From: Saxidomus purpurata
Taxonomy: Eukaryota; Mollusca; Bivalvia; Venerida; Veneridae
Direction of reading: 5' to 3'
Assembly: GCA_022818135.1 (NCBI GenBank)
Contig: JAFMSR010000001.1
Coordinates: 4,875,663 to 4,939,662 of the forward strand
DNA length: 64,000 nucleotides
The position numbers were made by a program, and so were the translations under genes. The stretch's first letter is position 1. Each line of letters starts with the position of its first letter. Of the stretch, positions 11,216 to 23,648 are shown in pieces. Below the pieces are notes generated by a model. It did not search any database. It saw nothing but the letters and a program-made list of their open reading frames with translations, and was not told the DNA's origin.

Positions 11216-11390
11216 GTAGTGATTTTTGGTTTGCGTGGAATAGGTAGATACAGTATCAGCGATCGGTATGTAAACAACTGGTTTTTAACTGGTTATCAGC
11301 CTATTTCTGGTGCAGATTTTGTAAAAAAGGTCACTGTGAAGGACATTCCAGATGTTATGAAAAAGATGGGAAGGAAGAAGAAGAAAATAG
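11216..11390 (+). CDS. cpRAS-VWA exon 4: permuted RAS G1 and G2
   Basis: 58 codons plus one base; acceptor caattttag, likely donor aaaatag|gttttg. It encodes VVIFGLRGIGRYS, aligned with VVVGAGGVGKS of RAS. The P-loop GxxxxGK[ST] therefore reads GLRGIGRY, with the catalytic Lys and Ser/Thr replaced. VNNWFLTGYQPISGADF aligns with the switch I strand (NHFVDEYDPTIEDSY), with the effector Thr replaced by Ile. A basic stretch GRKKKKI precedes the donor. Reading through gives a stop 9 bases later (IGFV*), but splicing is favoured: the one-base overhang fits the exon at 28805. A short isoform ending here is possible. Confidence 0.78.
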
Positions 11391-11545
11391 GTTTTGTTTA
11401 AGGAAATCTTGAACACAGCTAAGCTAACAGGGTTGTAACTCATTAAAGGTAATAAGTTTTAAGAATTTGCTTACAGAGTTTGTATAGTTTGTAGTTGGAA
11501 GTCCCATATACTTGGCATTAAGACTAAACTGATTGAATCTCTTTT

Positions 11546-13700
11546 TAGCTCACCTGAGCATGAAGTGCACAAGGTGAGCAATTGTGATTGCTTGGTGTTC
11601 TATTATCTTGTGTATGCAATAGAGGCTACATTTTTCACTGGATCTTCATGAAACTTGGTGAGAATAACTGTCTTGGTGAAATCTAGGTCATAGTTGAATA
11701 TGGGTCATCTCTTGTCAAAAAATAGGTCACCAAGTCAAATCATGGGAAAGCCTTGTGTATGCAATAGAGACTTCTTTTTTTGTTGGATCTTCATGAAACA
11801 TTGTCAGAATCAGTGTTAGTAGAGTTCAAATATGGGTCATCTTGGGTCAAAAACTAGGTCACCAGGTTAAATCATAGAAAAAACTTGTGTATGCAATAGA
11901 GGAATTTTTTTTTTGATTTTCATTAAACTTATCAGTGTCTTGATAAAATTTAGGTCGTGTTAAAAATGGATATCTCAACTCAAAACTAGGTCACCTGGGG
12001 ACATCATAGAGTCTGCTTTTTTCATTGTATCTTTGTGAAACGTTGCCAGAATTAGTGTCTGGATAAAATCTAGGACACTTTCGATTTTTTGTGTTATGTT
12101 AAGTAAAAAACAAGATCAAATGCTAGAAAAAAATTGTATATGCAATAGAGTTTGCATTTTTTTTGGATTTTCTGAAATTTCATCAGAATGATTGTCTTCT
12201 TAAATTCTAGGTCAAGTTTAAATATGGGTCATATAGGACCAAAACTAGGTTTGACCCGGTCAAATGCTAAAATTACGTTTTGTAGTAGAGGCTGCATTTG
12301 TCACTTGATCTTCATGAAACTTGATCAGCATGATTATCTTGATACATTTATATTGATTTTGAACAGAAGTCATTGCAAGCCAAAAACTAGGTCACTAGGT
12401 TTAAGTTAAGAACAGCTATGTCTATGTAATAGAACTTGTATTATGTCTCCCCCATAAAATATGGGGGAGATATATTATTTTTGCCATGGATGTCTGTCTG
12501 CTCATTATCTCCTAAACCCCTCGAAGGATTTTCATGAAACTTGGGTCAGATGTTCACCTCAACTAGACGATGTGCAGAACCCATGAACCAACTGCGCTGT
12601 CTCAATGTCAAAGTCACAGCTAAATGTCAAAGGTTTTAGCCTTGCATTTAGTGTCTGCTCATTATCTCCTAAACCCCTCGAAGGATTTTCATTTAACTTG
12701 GGTAAGATGTTCACCTCAACTACACGATGTGCAGAACCTGTGAACCAACCGTGCTGGCTCAAGGTCAAGGTCACAGAGATCAAAGGTCATATGACTATAT
12801 TTTATGTCCGCTCCATATCTTTTGAACCCCTTGTAGGATTTAAGAATAACTCAACACAAATGTTCACCTTAGTGACACGATGTGCAGAGCCCACGCAACA
12901 AGCACCTTGGTTCAAGGTCAAGGTCACTGTTATAAAAAAATAGAAAAATGGTTTCTGCTCAGTAACTCCAGTTGTGAGTGACCAATTGCAATGAAACTAG
13001 GTGTGTATGTAGCTTGCATGGAGAAGAAGCTAAGGTCACTAGGGTCAAGTTGGAGGTCAATGTTACTAAAAATAGATTAAAAAATTTTTTTTTTGGTTTA
13101 ATTAATTTATGAAAAAATTTTTTTTTTTTGTTTATAAAGTGTTCAAGGTCAAGTTCACTGTTAGTAAAAAAAGATTTAAAAAAAAATTTTTTTTTTGTTT
13201 TTAATGTGTTTAAGCCAAACAATATTTTTAAGGTCAAGGTCACTGTAACTAAAAATAGATTTTTTAAAAATTTTTTGTTTAGTTTTTAAACGGTTTTAAG
13301 CAAAAATAAGAAATTTAAGGTCAAGGTCACTGTTACTAAAATAGATTTTTGTGTTATTTTAATATCCTGTTTCAGTATGATTATTGACAAACTGCCATGG
13401 GGGAGACATATGTTTTATGACAAAAATAACCATCTAGTTTTTATTAGTTCTTTATGGGACGTCTTGATGTAGTATAGGCCGAGTTCGAATATGGGTCATC
13501 TGGGATGTAAAACTAGGTCACCAGGCCGTATCTCAGAAAAAGCTTGTGTATTCAATAGAGAATGCAGTTTTCATTGAATCTTCATGAATCTTCCAAGGCC
13601 AGAATGACTGTCTTGATAAAGGCTAGGTCGTTTTCTGATATAGATTATTATGGTTCAAAAACTAGGTCACTAGGGCAAATCTTAGAAAAACCATTTGACC
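11546..13700 (+). repeat. Helentron-like tandem-core element (AGCTCACCT family)
   Basis: Begins tagctcacctgagca...aaggtgagc, a stem-loop, then ~160-bp degenerate units carrying 'gatcttcatgaaactt', 'aatatgggtcat' and 'aaactaggtcac'. The array resumes after an insertion at 12442-13440 and decays near 13700 without its 3' hairpin. Same family as 41744-42717 and 55638-56820. Confidence 0.7.
12442..13440 (+). mobile_element. Nested element with 13-bp subterminal inverted repeats
   Basis: ATGTCTCCCCCAT at 12443-12455 and its reverse complement ATGGGGGAGACAT at 13397-13409 bound a tandem-like core ('aaacccctcgaaggatttt', 'gatgtgcagaacc', 'caaggtcac'). The core ends in poly-A/T-rich units related to those at 35.5-37.4 kb. 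Terminates catctagtttt. It interrupts an AGCTCACCT-family array, so it inserted later. Confidence 0.7.
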
Positions 13701-14460
13701 TATTTTTATTCCTTTTGAGCAGTGATAACTAGGGAGAGTGATAGATATAAGACTGTCATGGAACTATTGTTTTTTAACTTACATAGACTGAAAAAGGAGA
13801 AAAAATATAAAACAGATGTATAAATATATTTATTAAAATATTTGTTTATTTTTTCTAAAAACAATTCCCATCTTTTGCCAATATACCTGCAATAAGGTCG
13901 TTGGCACCACGTAGTTTCCCCGTGGAACCAAATACAATCCTCAGATTGTCCAAACTCTATCTCTTAGAGCACAGACGATCCAACTGTTTACTAATGTTAG
14001 GAGACTTAGTGACCTCAATCTGCCGCTAGGGATCTCAAAGTGATCGAGTGGTACAAATTCATATGACAGATAATTTTAAGAGTGGCTTTCCCAGCGAAAA
14101 AGCATATAGGCCACAACCCATGTTAAATCACCGGATGTTGAAATGTTAAATTAAAATGATCTGCCATTTGACTTGTATACCTCTCGATCATTGTGAAATT
14201 GATTTAACGGAAGTATCTACCAATGTTTTGATAAATGTAAGACTTGACAGCTTTCGTGCATCGGTAGCTAAAATAAGCTTGCAAGTATTGGTAGGGTTGA
14301 TGATTAAATAAAGAAGGAAAAGGTCAGGTGTTGCGTCAGATGTTTTAGTTTATACCAATTAATTCGACGCCGCGTCGAGTATTTGGAATGCAAAATAAAT
14401 TTGATTCATGTACGCGAGTCTATGAATAGCTTCGTAAAAAAATAAAATTAAAAACGTAAT

Positions 14461-15831
14461 TATACCCCCAAAACGGAGTTTAGAGGGGTATATAGGAGTC
14501 ACCCGGTGGTTGGTCGGTCCGTCGGTTGGTCGGTCGGTCGGTCGGGCGGTCTGTTGCTTTTTCCTTGTCCGGAGCATAACTTGAAAACTACTAGTTGGAA
14601 TTCAATATTACTTCATACAATGGTCAAACACATTGAGAGGAAGTGCAGTGCACAAGAACCATAACTCCATCTTGACTAATTACAGAGTTATTGCCCTTTG
14701 TTACTTTTCCTTGTCCGGAGCATAACTTAAAAACTACTGGTAGGAATTCAATACAACCTAATACAATGGTCAAGTACATTGAGAGGAAGTGCAGTGCACA
14801 AGAACCATAACTCCATCTTGACTTATTACAGAGTTATTGCCCTTTGTTACTTTTCCTTGTCCGGAGCATAACTTGAAAAGTACTAGTTGGAATTCAATAC
14901 AATTTCATACAATGATCAAGCACAATGAGAGGAAGTGCAGTGTACAAGAACCATAACTCTATCTTGAGTATTTACTGAGTTATTGCCCTTTGTTACTTTT
15001 CCTTGTCCAGAGCATAATTCGTAAACTACTAGTTGGAATTTAATACAATTTCATACAATGGTCAAGCACAGTGAGAGGAAGTGCAGTGCACAAGAACCAT
15101 AACTCCATCTTGACTAATTACAGAGTTATTGCCCTTTGTTCCTTTTCCTTGTCCGGAGCATAATTGGAAAACTACTTGTTGGAATTCAGTACAACTTCAT
15201 ACAATGGTCAAGCACAATGAGAGGAAGTGCAGTGCAAAAGAACAGTAACTCTATCTTTACTCATTACAGAGTTATTGCCCTTTGTTCCTTTTCCTTGTCC
15301 AGAGCATAATTCGTAAACTACTGGTTGGAATTCAATACAACTTCATACAATGGTCTAGCACAATGAGAGGAAGTGCAGTGCACAAGAACCATAACTCCAT
15401 CTTGACTAATTACAGAGTTATTGCCCTTTGTTCCTTTTCCTTGTCCGGAGCATAATTCGAAAACTACTAGTTGGAATTCAGTACAACTTCATACAATGGT
15501 CAAGAACAATGAGAGGAAGTGCAGTGCAAAAGAACAGTAACTCTATCTTTACTCATTACAGAGTTATTGCCCTTTGTTACTTTTACTTGTCCGGAGCATA
15601 ATTCGAAAACTACTAGTTGGAATTTAATACGACTTCATACAATGGTCAAGTACATTGAGAGAAAGTGCAGTGTACAAGAACCATGACTTTATCTTGACAA
15701 ATTACAGAGTTATTGCCAAGAACGATATCTCTCTTTAGTTTGTTTGCAAGTAATTTTGTTACTACGAACTTCCTCAGTTTATAAAGCAGTCTTTTGGGGG
15801 TATTAATCACATTTAGTGATAGCTCTAGTTT
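14461..15831 (+). repeat. pearl-type Helentron-associated element, copy 1
   Basis: 5' end ATACCCCC...GAGGGGTATA, a ggtcggtcggtc microsatellite, then about eight ~150-160-bp units ('tttccttgtccggagcataac', 'acttcatacaatggtcaag', 'gagaggaagtgcagtg', 'agagttattgccctttgtt'). The 3' inverted copy GGGGGTAT is followed by the hairpin ATCAC-atttа-type stem ATCAC/GTGAT and agctctagttt. No coding capacity. Confidence 0.8.
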
Positions 15832-16420
15832 GTGCTAAGAAAATTGACACTAAAACAATGATACTGAATAGACAAGTGTTTTCTTCCAGTTCTGTTTCAT
15901 TGGTTAAAAGATGCTCTCCTTGATTTCAGAATCAAGTATTTCCTGACTTTGGTCTTCGATAAATGGAGCGGGTATTTTAGCATGCAAACTTATATTTTAC
16001 CATACATGAAATTATAACGTTTTTTTTCTGTAACAATTTACAGCATTTTACCTTTACTAAACCTGGGTCATAATATAGCTATATACTGGTAACTATTATA
16101 ACCAAGCCTAAACCAAAGATGTTTGTAGTAGGCTCCTATAAGACCAGTGTCTGTATTCAGTCAGTAACTGTCCATAATTTGCCACAACTTCTTCTCCTGA
16201 ATCATGAGGCCAGTTTCGACCAAACTTCACAGAAGTAATCCTTTATGAGAGATATGACCCCTGTCAAAGTTGCTGAAAGAGAAAGAGTTCCTTTCCATGA
16301 AGAACTCCAGTTGCTATTGCAACTTTACATCCTGCTTTAAAAATCTTCTTACACTTACCTAAAAATGCTAGTTATTTGTTGATAAACATCACATTTTTAA
16401 ATTTCATATTTTATATTCAT
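15832..16420. other. Intronic, no feature recognised
   Basis: AT-rich spacer between two pearl-type arrays. Contains 'gaccccwgtcaaagtt'-like words resembling the other arrays, but no gene or complete element. Confidence 0.4.
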
Positions 16421-17340
16421 TATACCCCCGAAACGAAGTTTAGTGGGGTATATAGGAGTCACCTGGTGGTTGGTCGTTCGGTCGGTCGGGCGGTCGGTTG
16501 CATTTTCCTTGTCCGGAGCATAACTTGAAAACTACTTGTTGGAATTCAATACAACTTCATACAATGGTCAAGCACATTGAGAGGAAGTGCAGTGCACAGG
16601 AACCATAACTCCATCTTGACTCATTACAGAGTTATTGCCCTTTGTTACTTTTCCTTGTCCGGAGCATAACTTGAAAACTACTGGTTGGAATTCAAAACAA
16701 CTTCATACAATGATTAAGCACAATGAGAGGAAGTTCAGTGTACAAGAACCATAACTCTATCTTGAGTATTTACAGAGTTATTTCCCTTTGTTACTTTTCC
16801 TTGTCCGGAGCATAACTTGAAAAATTCTGGTTGGAATTCAATACAACTTCATACAATGCTCAAGCACATTGAGAGGAAGTGCAGTGCACAGGAACCATAA
16901 CTCTTTCTTGACTCATTACAGAGTTATTGCCCTTTGTTACTTTTCCTTGTCCGGAGCATTACTAGAAAACTACTGGTTGGAATTCAATACAACTTCATAC
17001 AATGGTCTAGCACAATGAGAGGAAGTGCAGTGTACAAGAACCAAAACTCTATCTTGAGTATTTACAGAGTTATTGCCCATTTTTACTTTTCCTTGTCGCA
17101 GAGCATAACTTGAAAACTACTGGTTGGAATGCAATACAACTTCATACATGGTCCAGCACAATGAGAGGAATTGCAGTGTACAAGAACCATAACTCTATCT
17201 TGACTAATTACAGAGTTATTGCCAAGAACAATATCTCTATTTTAGTTTTTTTTTGCAAGGTATTCTGTTACTACGAACTTCCTCAGTTTATAAAGCAGTC
17301 TTTCGGGGGTATTAATCACATTTAGTGATAGCTCTAGTTT
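16421..17340 (+). repeat. pearl-type Helentron-associated element, copy 2
   Basis: Same structure and same ~155-bp unit as 14461-15831: ATACCCCC start, ggtcggtcgg microsatellite, five or so core units, GGGGGTAT at the 3' side, hairpin ATCAC/GTGAT and gctctagttt. Unit number differs between the copies. Confidence 0.8.
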
Positions 17341-17782
17341 TTCTTCATTCGAGACCTCCATGACATGAACTTTGATTTGTACATTAACTTCAAGAAAAGA
17401 TAAGTAAATGAAAACCATGTCCGCAATCAAAACTCCTTAATACATGCAATAAAATAAGAAAAATAAAATGAAAATATGAAAATCACACTGAATAGATTTT
17501 TCTAAGTGTCGAAATGTAAATTAGTGCTTACAACTGTATCAATTCAATAAAAATAACCCCAGGTGTTGTATTTTGTATAATTTGTTTAATTCATATAAGT
17601 TATTTTGATAAAGAATAGCATTTACCGATCATTTACCGTACTTATAAATAAAGAGAAATATAAATTTCGTTAATAGAAATCCATTCTCAGACTGTCGGAC
17701 ATGTTTAAAATGCGACTCACATTACGGTCTTATTGCGGTCCTATAACGGAAAGATCAGCTCAGCGTAAATGTTTTGATTTTT

Positions 17783-19290
17783 AGCTCGACTATTCGAAGA
17801 ATAAGGAGACTATTGCACTCGCCCCGGCGTCGGCGTCGGCGTCTGCGTTGGTTAAAGTTTTTAATAAAGTCAAATATCTTGAATACTATCAAAGGTATTG
17901 ACTTGAAACTCAAAATATATCTTTACCATCAACATCTACACCTGAGGAAACAATCCCCATAACTCTGTTTTGATTTTTGACAGATTTATGCCCCTTTTTA
18001 ACTTAGAATTTTTGGTTAAAGTTTTTTATAAATTCAAATATCTTGCATATTGTTAAAGGTATTGGCTTGAAACTCAAAATATATCTTTACCATCAACATC
18101 TACACCTGAGGAAACAATCCTCATAACTCTGTTTTGATTTTTGACAGATTTATGCCCCTTTTTAACTTAGAATTTTTTGTTAAAGTTTTTAATAAAGTCA
18201 AATATCCTGAATACTATCAAAGGTATTGACTTGAAACTCAAACTGTATGTTTACCATCAACATCTACAATCCCCATAACTCTGTTTTGATTTTTGACAGA
18301 TTTATGCCCCTTTTTAACTTAGAATTTTTGGTTAAAGTTTTTTATAAATTCAAATATCTTGAAAATTATCAAAGGTATTGACTTGAAACTCAAAATATCT
18401 TTACCATCAGCATCTACACCTGAGGAAACAATCCTCATAACTCTGTTTTGATTTTTGACAGATTTATGCCCCTTTTTAACGTAGATTTTTTTGTTAAAGA
18501 TTTTTATAAATTCAAATATCTTGAATACTATCAAAGGTATTGACTTGAAACTCAAAGTATGTGTCTACAATCAACATCTACACCTAAGGAAACAATCCCC
18601 ATAACTCTGTTTTGATTTTTGACAGATTTATGCCCCTTTTTAACTTAGAATATTTGGTAAAAGATTTTATAAAGTCAAATGTTTTGAATACTATCAAAGG
18701 TATTGACTTGAAACTCAAAGTATGTGTCTACCATCAACATCTACATCTGAGGAAACAATCCCCATAACTCTGTTTTGATTTTTGACAGATTTATGCCCCT
18801 TTTTAACTTTGATTTTTTTTATGGACTTAAAATGTATGTTTACTGTCAACATCTTCACCAATGTTTTTGATTTTTGACATTTATGCCCCTTTTAACTTAG
18901 AATTTTGTCACAGTTTTTACCAGACTAACATGGAAATACTCGAAATGGCTTTCTTTTGAAATATCATAGAATAATTATGCAGCATGCAGCGGTCATGCTT
19001 TTTTAATTCTATACATTTCAATTTTGAAAAGTTACAAAGTTATTCATGATCAAATTTACAAGGTTATGTATTTCTTTGAAATTATCCCCTCCTCCCTCCA
19101 CTTGGCTTACAGAATCCAGAGTAAGGCTTTGAATGTAATGTACATTTACAAAGGTCTTTGAACAAGTTTCATATCTTTGACCTTAATTCTTACAGACAAT
19201 TACACAATACTCCTGTTCTTTGACAAAAAAACCCATTTTACCAACAACCTTTCGAATAGTCGAGCGTGCTGTCATGTGACAGCTCTTGTT
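17783..19290 (+). repeat. Helentron-associated element (CTCGACTATT family), copy 1
   Basis: 5' AGCTCGACTATTCGAAGAA, a cggcgtcggcgtcg microsatellite, and ~140-bp core units ('atcttgaatactatcaaagg', 'tgacttgaaactcaaa', 'ctgttttgatttttgacag'). 3' subterminal inverse TTCGAATAGTCGAG at 19251-19264, then hairpin GCTGTCATGTGACAGC (19268-19283) and tcttgtt. A complete structure of the kind reported for Helentron-associated elements. Confidence 0.8.
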
Positions 19291-21138
19291 GTTAATAGAT
19301 TCTTTATATAACTTGAAATAACTTCTAAAGTAATGTATGTTATTGTGGTGTAAAGTTAGATTTTATGAATAAATGTAGTTAAAACTGCCTCTGTGCGATA
19401 CAAAGGGATGCTAATTAATATGCTGTTTGTCTTGTATTTCAAGTGATCATGAACGAATCCGTCTATGCAACTCCTGTAAAACATTCGCTCATTTCAAGTA
19501 GATAATAGTGTATGAAAAACTATTTCATCGCTTTACGGACAGCTATTAAAATGGAAAAACATCTTGTGTCTGCATTACTGTTTCGTCTTGTATATTCTCG
19601 ATTGCGAAACAAATTCTTTACAATTATATTAATCGCTTTCGAGGCTCATTCCAGATGGAATCAACCTCGAAGAGAGAGAGACAATGTGGAATTATTTGTG
19701 TCTTGCCTAAGGACACTGCCGACATTGCGATGGTAGGAATTGAACCCGAACCCTTCGATCCTGAGGCGAACGCGCTACCACTGCGCCACGGCGGCTCCAC
19801 AAATGTCAGACGTTGGGGGTATTTGTCTCCTGGTCCGGCTCAATTTTTTATCACTGTTTACCGACGAACTATACTACAAAAATCATTTGCTATAGTTTTC
19901 CATTCGTGTATTGCTTGACTGGAGCGAGAGAGAAACGGTATCTTTGTATATGGTAAGACTTAGTGTAATTATTAATGTGTAATATATGACTTTACCTTGA
20001 TTTTCTCCGCTTTGTATTCATACATGCATTACGTAGAAACCGAAAAATTATATTTAATTGCGCACCTGCGTCTAATATTACAATGATAATTAAATGCAAA
20101 GCACCAGAGGTGTCAAGTTGGTTTCCTTTATTTTTCAATAAAGTTTTACTAATTTTCACACTTCCTTAAATTAATATCTTCCCAGTCTATTTTTTTTAAT
20201 ATTAATTATGTGTCCTGAAGTTTTTCAAACTCAAACTAATAACTAATGCTATTTTTCATCTAAGTATTTTAAATAATGATATTTTCACAAGTCTAGCTCA
20301 AAGTGACGAGGAGACAACCCCCCCCCCCCATTTGTCTCGGCGTCCGGCTGAACTGGACGAGGAGACTCTGGGTCTCCCCATCCGGGACCGGACGAGGAGA
20401 CACTTCCTTTGTTCAAAGGTCCCTTACTAACACCAAATCGAAGTTTCTTTTAAATCTAGAATTGTAACAGGCGTCTTTCCAGAACGAAAAATATGACATA
20501 TTGCTTCGAATTTGACCGTATTGTATTGAGAATTAATAAATAATATTTTGCCTATTCGATAACGAAAGTAGGTTTTCCAGTTTTCAAATATCTTTGTAAT
20601 TTTCCAGAAGTCTCACAGAAAGAGGCTGTAAATAGGTTATACATGAATAAGTATGCCTATTCTGAATTATGGTTAAAAAACTTTACATCCAATGCTGTAC
20701 AGCATATATCTCTGACTGTTTATGGTATACAATAAAGCGAAAGTAGGAAAAAAGTTCAAAAAACGACCATCAAGTTAAATCTAAAGAAATGCAAACACTT
20801 TCACTCGTTTTTCTGCAGCAGTATTTCAAACAGGTCCCCATATGGTCACATTCAATGCAGTAAGTCCTGATGAGACGACGCCCGTTACAATTCCAGATTT
20901 AAAAGAAAATTTGATTTGGTCTTGGTAATGGACCTTTAATGTATTGAAATATATGAGCAAACAAGCGAAGACGAAGCTGTAAACATAGCTATTGTTTACT
21001 GAACACGACACTGAAACAACCAGCGTTACTGATCAATATCTACACGTGTAAGGTATATGAAATACATTTGCAAGAAACTCAATAATAACTCAACATTTTT
21101 ATTACAGCCTGATCAACTAACAAAGTCATTGACACTAA
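19291..21138. other. Intronic DNA with one tRNA-like piece
   Basis: Apart from the tRNA-like head at 19729-19800 (minus) and a short inverted pair around the words gtctcctggtccgg and gacgaggagacac (about 19820 and 20290-20400), nothing supportable is seen. A poly-C run lies near 20319-20329. Confidence 0.4.
19729..19800 (-). repeat. tRNA-like SINE head
   Basis: On the minus strand: ggagccgccgtggcgcagtg with A-box-like TGGCGCAGTGGTAGCGCG and B-box GGTTCAATTCC, with 30-odd bases between. This is a tRNA-like pol III promoter. I see no CCA end or well-paired anticodon stem, so a SINE head or tRNA pseudogene is preferred over a functional tRNA. Confidence 0.5.
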
Positions 21139-22422
21139 GCAGGGGGTCGGACGTAAACGATATATCTCGGGGCTTTAAGCGAGAATTTGATGTAGTTCTG
21201 GTCAAAATGGCGGAAATTTAATGTTTATTTTGGGAGACGGATAAGAAAATTGGTAAGGAAATGTTTATTTTTAATTTGATCGAACTGTTATCATGCCCTT
21301 TGTATAGCCACATGTAATATATGAAATCGTCACACCCGTTTTGGATCGTGGACCTAAAACTAAAAAAGTTATTGAAGGGATAAATTGGTCGGTAGTGTTT
21401 ATGTTTGGATTTTCCGCCGTTTTCTCCCACGTTTGGACGGTTCAGACCGCTTTACTCGAGCTTATTTGAATGCATTTCGTGTAAAAATGATGCGATCCAT
21501 TGTTGTGTAATGTGTACACGTTTCCAATACGAACTATCGCCGATTTTTAAAACTTTAAACCGATTTCGATGTATCTCGGGTCGATTTAAGACGATTTGAT
21601 GTATCACCGGGTTCCAAAAGCAACTGTAAACGGTAAACCAACGGACAGCATGGATGATGTACCATGTGTAAATTGCGAACCAGCGCGGCTGCTGCCCACA
21701 CTAGCGTTTCATCGACCATGGAATTAAATAACACAATATCGAATTGTATTAAACTGAATCTGCTGTCAACATGTGATGCTGAATGAAACAAAATGTAGCT
21801 AATCTTTGTATCTATTCGTGCATTTTTTAACAGAAATCCATTAGTTACAGGCATTGTGGCTGCTGAAATTTAGAGTTGAATGTTGTATGATTCAAAAATT
21901 CATTTTTGACACAATTTACACATGTTAACCGTTTACAGTTGCTTTTGGAACCCGGTGATACATCAAATCGTCTTAAAACGACCCGAGATACATCGAAATC
22001 GGTTTAAAGTTTAAAAAATCGGCGATAGTTCGTATTGGAAACGTGCACACATTACATAACTATCGATCGCATCATTTTTACACGAAATGCATTCAAATAA
22101 GCTCGAGTAAAGCGGTCTGAACCGTCCAAACGTGGGAGAAAACGGCGGAAAATTTAAACATATACACTACCGACCAATTTATCCCTTCAATAACTTTTTT
22201 ATTTTTAGGTCCACGATCCAAAACGGGTGTGACGATTTCATATATTACATGTGGCTATACAAAGGGCATGATAACAGTTCGATCAAATTAAAAATAAACA
22301 TTTCCTTACCAATTTTCTTATCCGTCTCCCAAAATAAACATTAAATTTCCGCCATTTTGACCAGAACTACATCAAATTCTCGCTTAAAGCCCCGAGATAC
22401 ATCGTTTACGTCCGACCCCCTG
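21139..22422. mobile_element. Foldback transposon with ~500-bp inverted arms
   Basis: Arms 21140-21638 and 21924-22421 are reverse complements with only scattered mismatches by eye. Ends: CAGGGGGTCGGACGTAAACG and its complement. The bases outside are ctaag on both sides, so either a 5-bp CTAAG duplication or TAA with a GC-extended end. The ~285-bp centre has no recognisable gene. Paired open frames in the two arms are mirror images and not evidence of coding. Confidence 0.85.
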
Positions 22423-23640
22423 CTAAGATGAGTGAAGTATTTTCCATGTAGATTGGCTGGTTGGTCACATTTGGTCATTTCCAACTCGTAGAATATGTCT
22501 GGTACTAACGTCAGTAAGATTCTTCAACCATCGTAAGTGACAGTCGCATACCCAAGGATTTTCGTATCTAAAAGAGTGATTAAAGTTACAAAAATTACAA
22601 CTGATGTGGAACGAAAGGAAAAATAAACTTATTACTATACTGATTACTAAGTACTTACGGGTATGCTAGTACTACATATAATCCAATGAAGTCGGAATTT
22701 ATGCACTTTTTGAAATAATCTGTATAACACAAATCAGAAAACTACTTTTTAACTGCAAGGGCAGCAATAACTGATGTGTAACTTACAGCGAAAAGCATTG
22801 AAGGCTATTTAGATTCTCAACCACACCAGGTGATAGTGTTGTCATCAGATCGTACCCTGTGTACAGGCGGAATAAATTTGGAGCGTTGTCAAAGGCGCCA
22901 GTCGCTGTCAAAGGTGACAGTTGCAAGATATGGGACACTGGAATCGCTGAGGTCAAAGAGAGTTAATTTCTGTTTCATCCCTGTCCCTAGAAAGTCGTCA
23001 GCTATCTTGACTGACTGTTGGACCGGTATATAGTTATTAGTCAAGCGCAGTGTTGAAATGTTCTGAATTCCTTATAAAGCATCAGATTGAACTTAATATC
23101 CAGTAAGTTTTCCGAGCCGGGTACATTAAAGGCTGTATGAAGACCTCGGCCATTTCTTCAGACATCAAAATTGTTTCTTTCCTTCTTCTAAACGAATACA
23201 AAAGACATTTGAAGAAAAAACGCAAGAAGATAAACGCGTTCAAAACACTAATTTAAAATGAAATAAGAATTTAGCTTCCATATGACATTTGAGTTGTCAT
23301 GTAAATGGAGAAGTAGCTATCTGAACATATGAAAGTCATGAATTTTGCTGTCAGTTTAGAGTTTTTCTTTCCTGGACAGTTAAATGTAACACGTCGCCCT
23401 GCAAAGCATAGGGCTCTGCAGGAATTGCCGTCAGACCTATGAAAATATGATCCTGTTTCTGGCTTCTATTCTGTACGTTTATTATGCGAGAATATTGTGG
23501 CGGAATTATTTGCATTATTCAAGTGAGATTATGATTTGGTGATTCTAAAATTCCCAGTCATTGCTAGTATTTTTAGTGTTGTTCAATACAAAGTTTTGCT
23601 CCGGATGTAAGAAAGCGAAGAAGGGTGTTCGAGAATTGCT
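22423..23640. other. Intronic DNA, possible degenerate coding fragment
   Basis: Around 22800-23030 the base composition is less AT-rich, and two overlapping + frames stay open for about 55-65 codons. Neither resembles a family I know, and no splice sites frame it well. Nothing else recognised. Confidence 0.3.
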
Positions 23641-23648
23641 TTTAGACC

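Noticed and set aside
9817..11401. A stand-alone small RAS-like GTPase gene ending IGFV*
   Set aside because: The domain order is permuted (G1/G2 last), the gene would lack any lipid tail, and the donor at 11391 links in phase with VWA exons. A short isoform remains possible.
14461..17340. CRISPR-like or satellite array
   Set aside because: Units of ~155 bp vary without unique spacers and are bounded by transposon-like ends in a eukaryotic intron.
19729..19800. Functional tRNA gene
   Set aside because: A and B boxes are present but the anticodon stem and acceptor pairing are not convincing; a SINE head is more likely.
20820..20863. Exon-like stretch between ttttctgcag and a strong gtaagt
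   Set aside because: Only ~42 nt. None of its frames fits the phases at 11390 and 28805 while giving VWA-like sequence.
21218..22344. Paired similar proteins on opposite strands (MGENGGK...)
   Set aside because: They are mirror readings of the two arms of the foldback element, not genes.
22800..23033. Possible coding exon on either strand
   Set aside because: Two + frames and part of the - strand are open at once, with no recognisable domain and no fitting splice sites.
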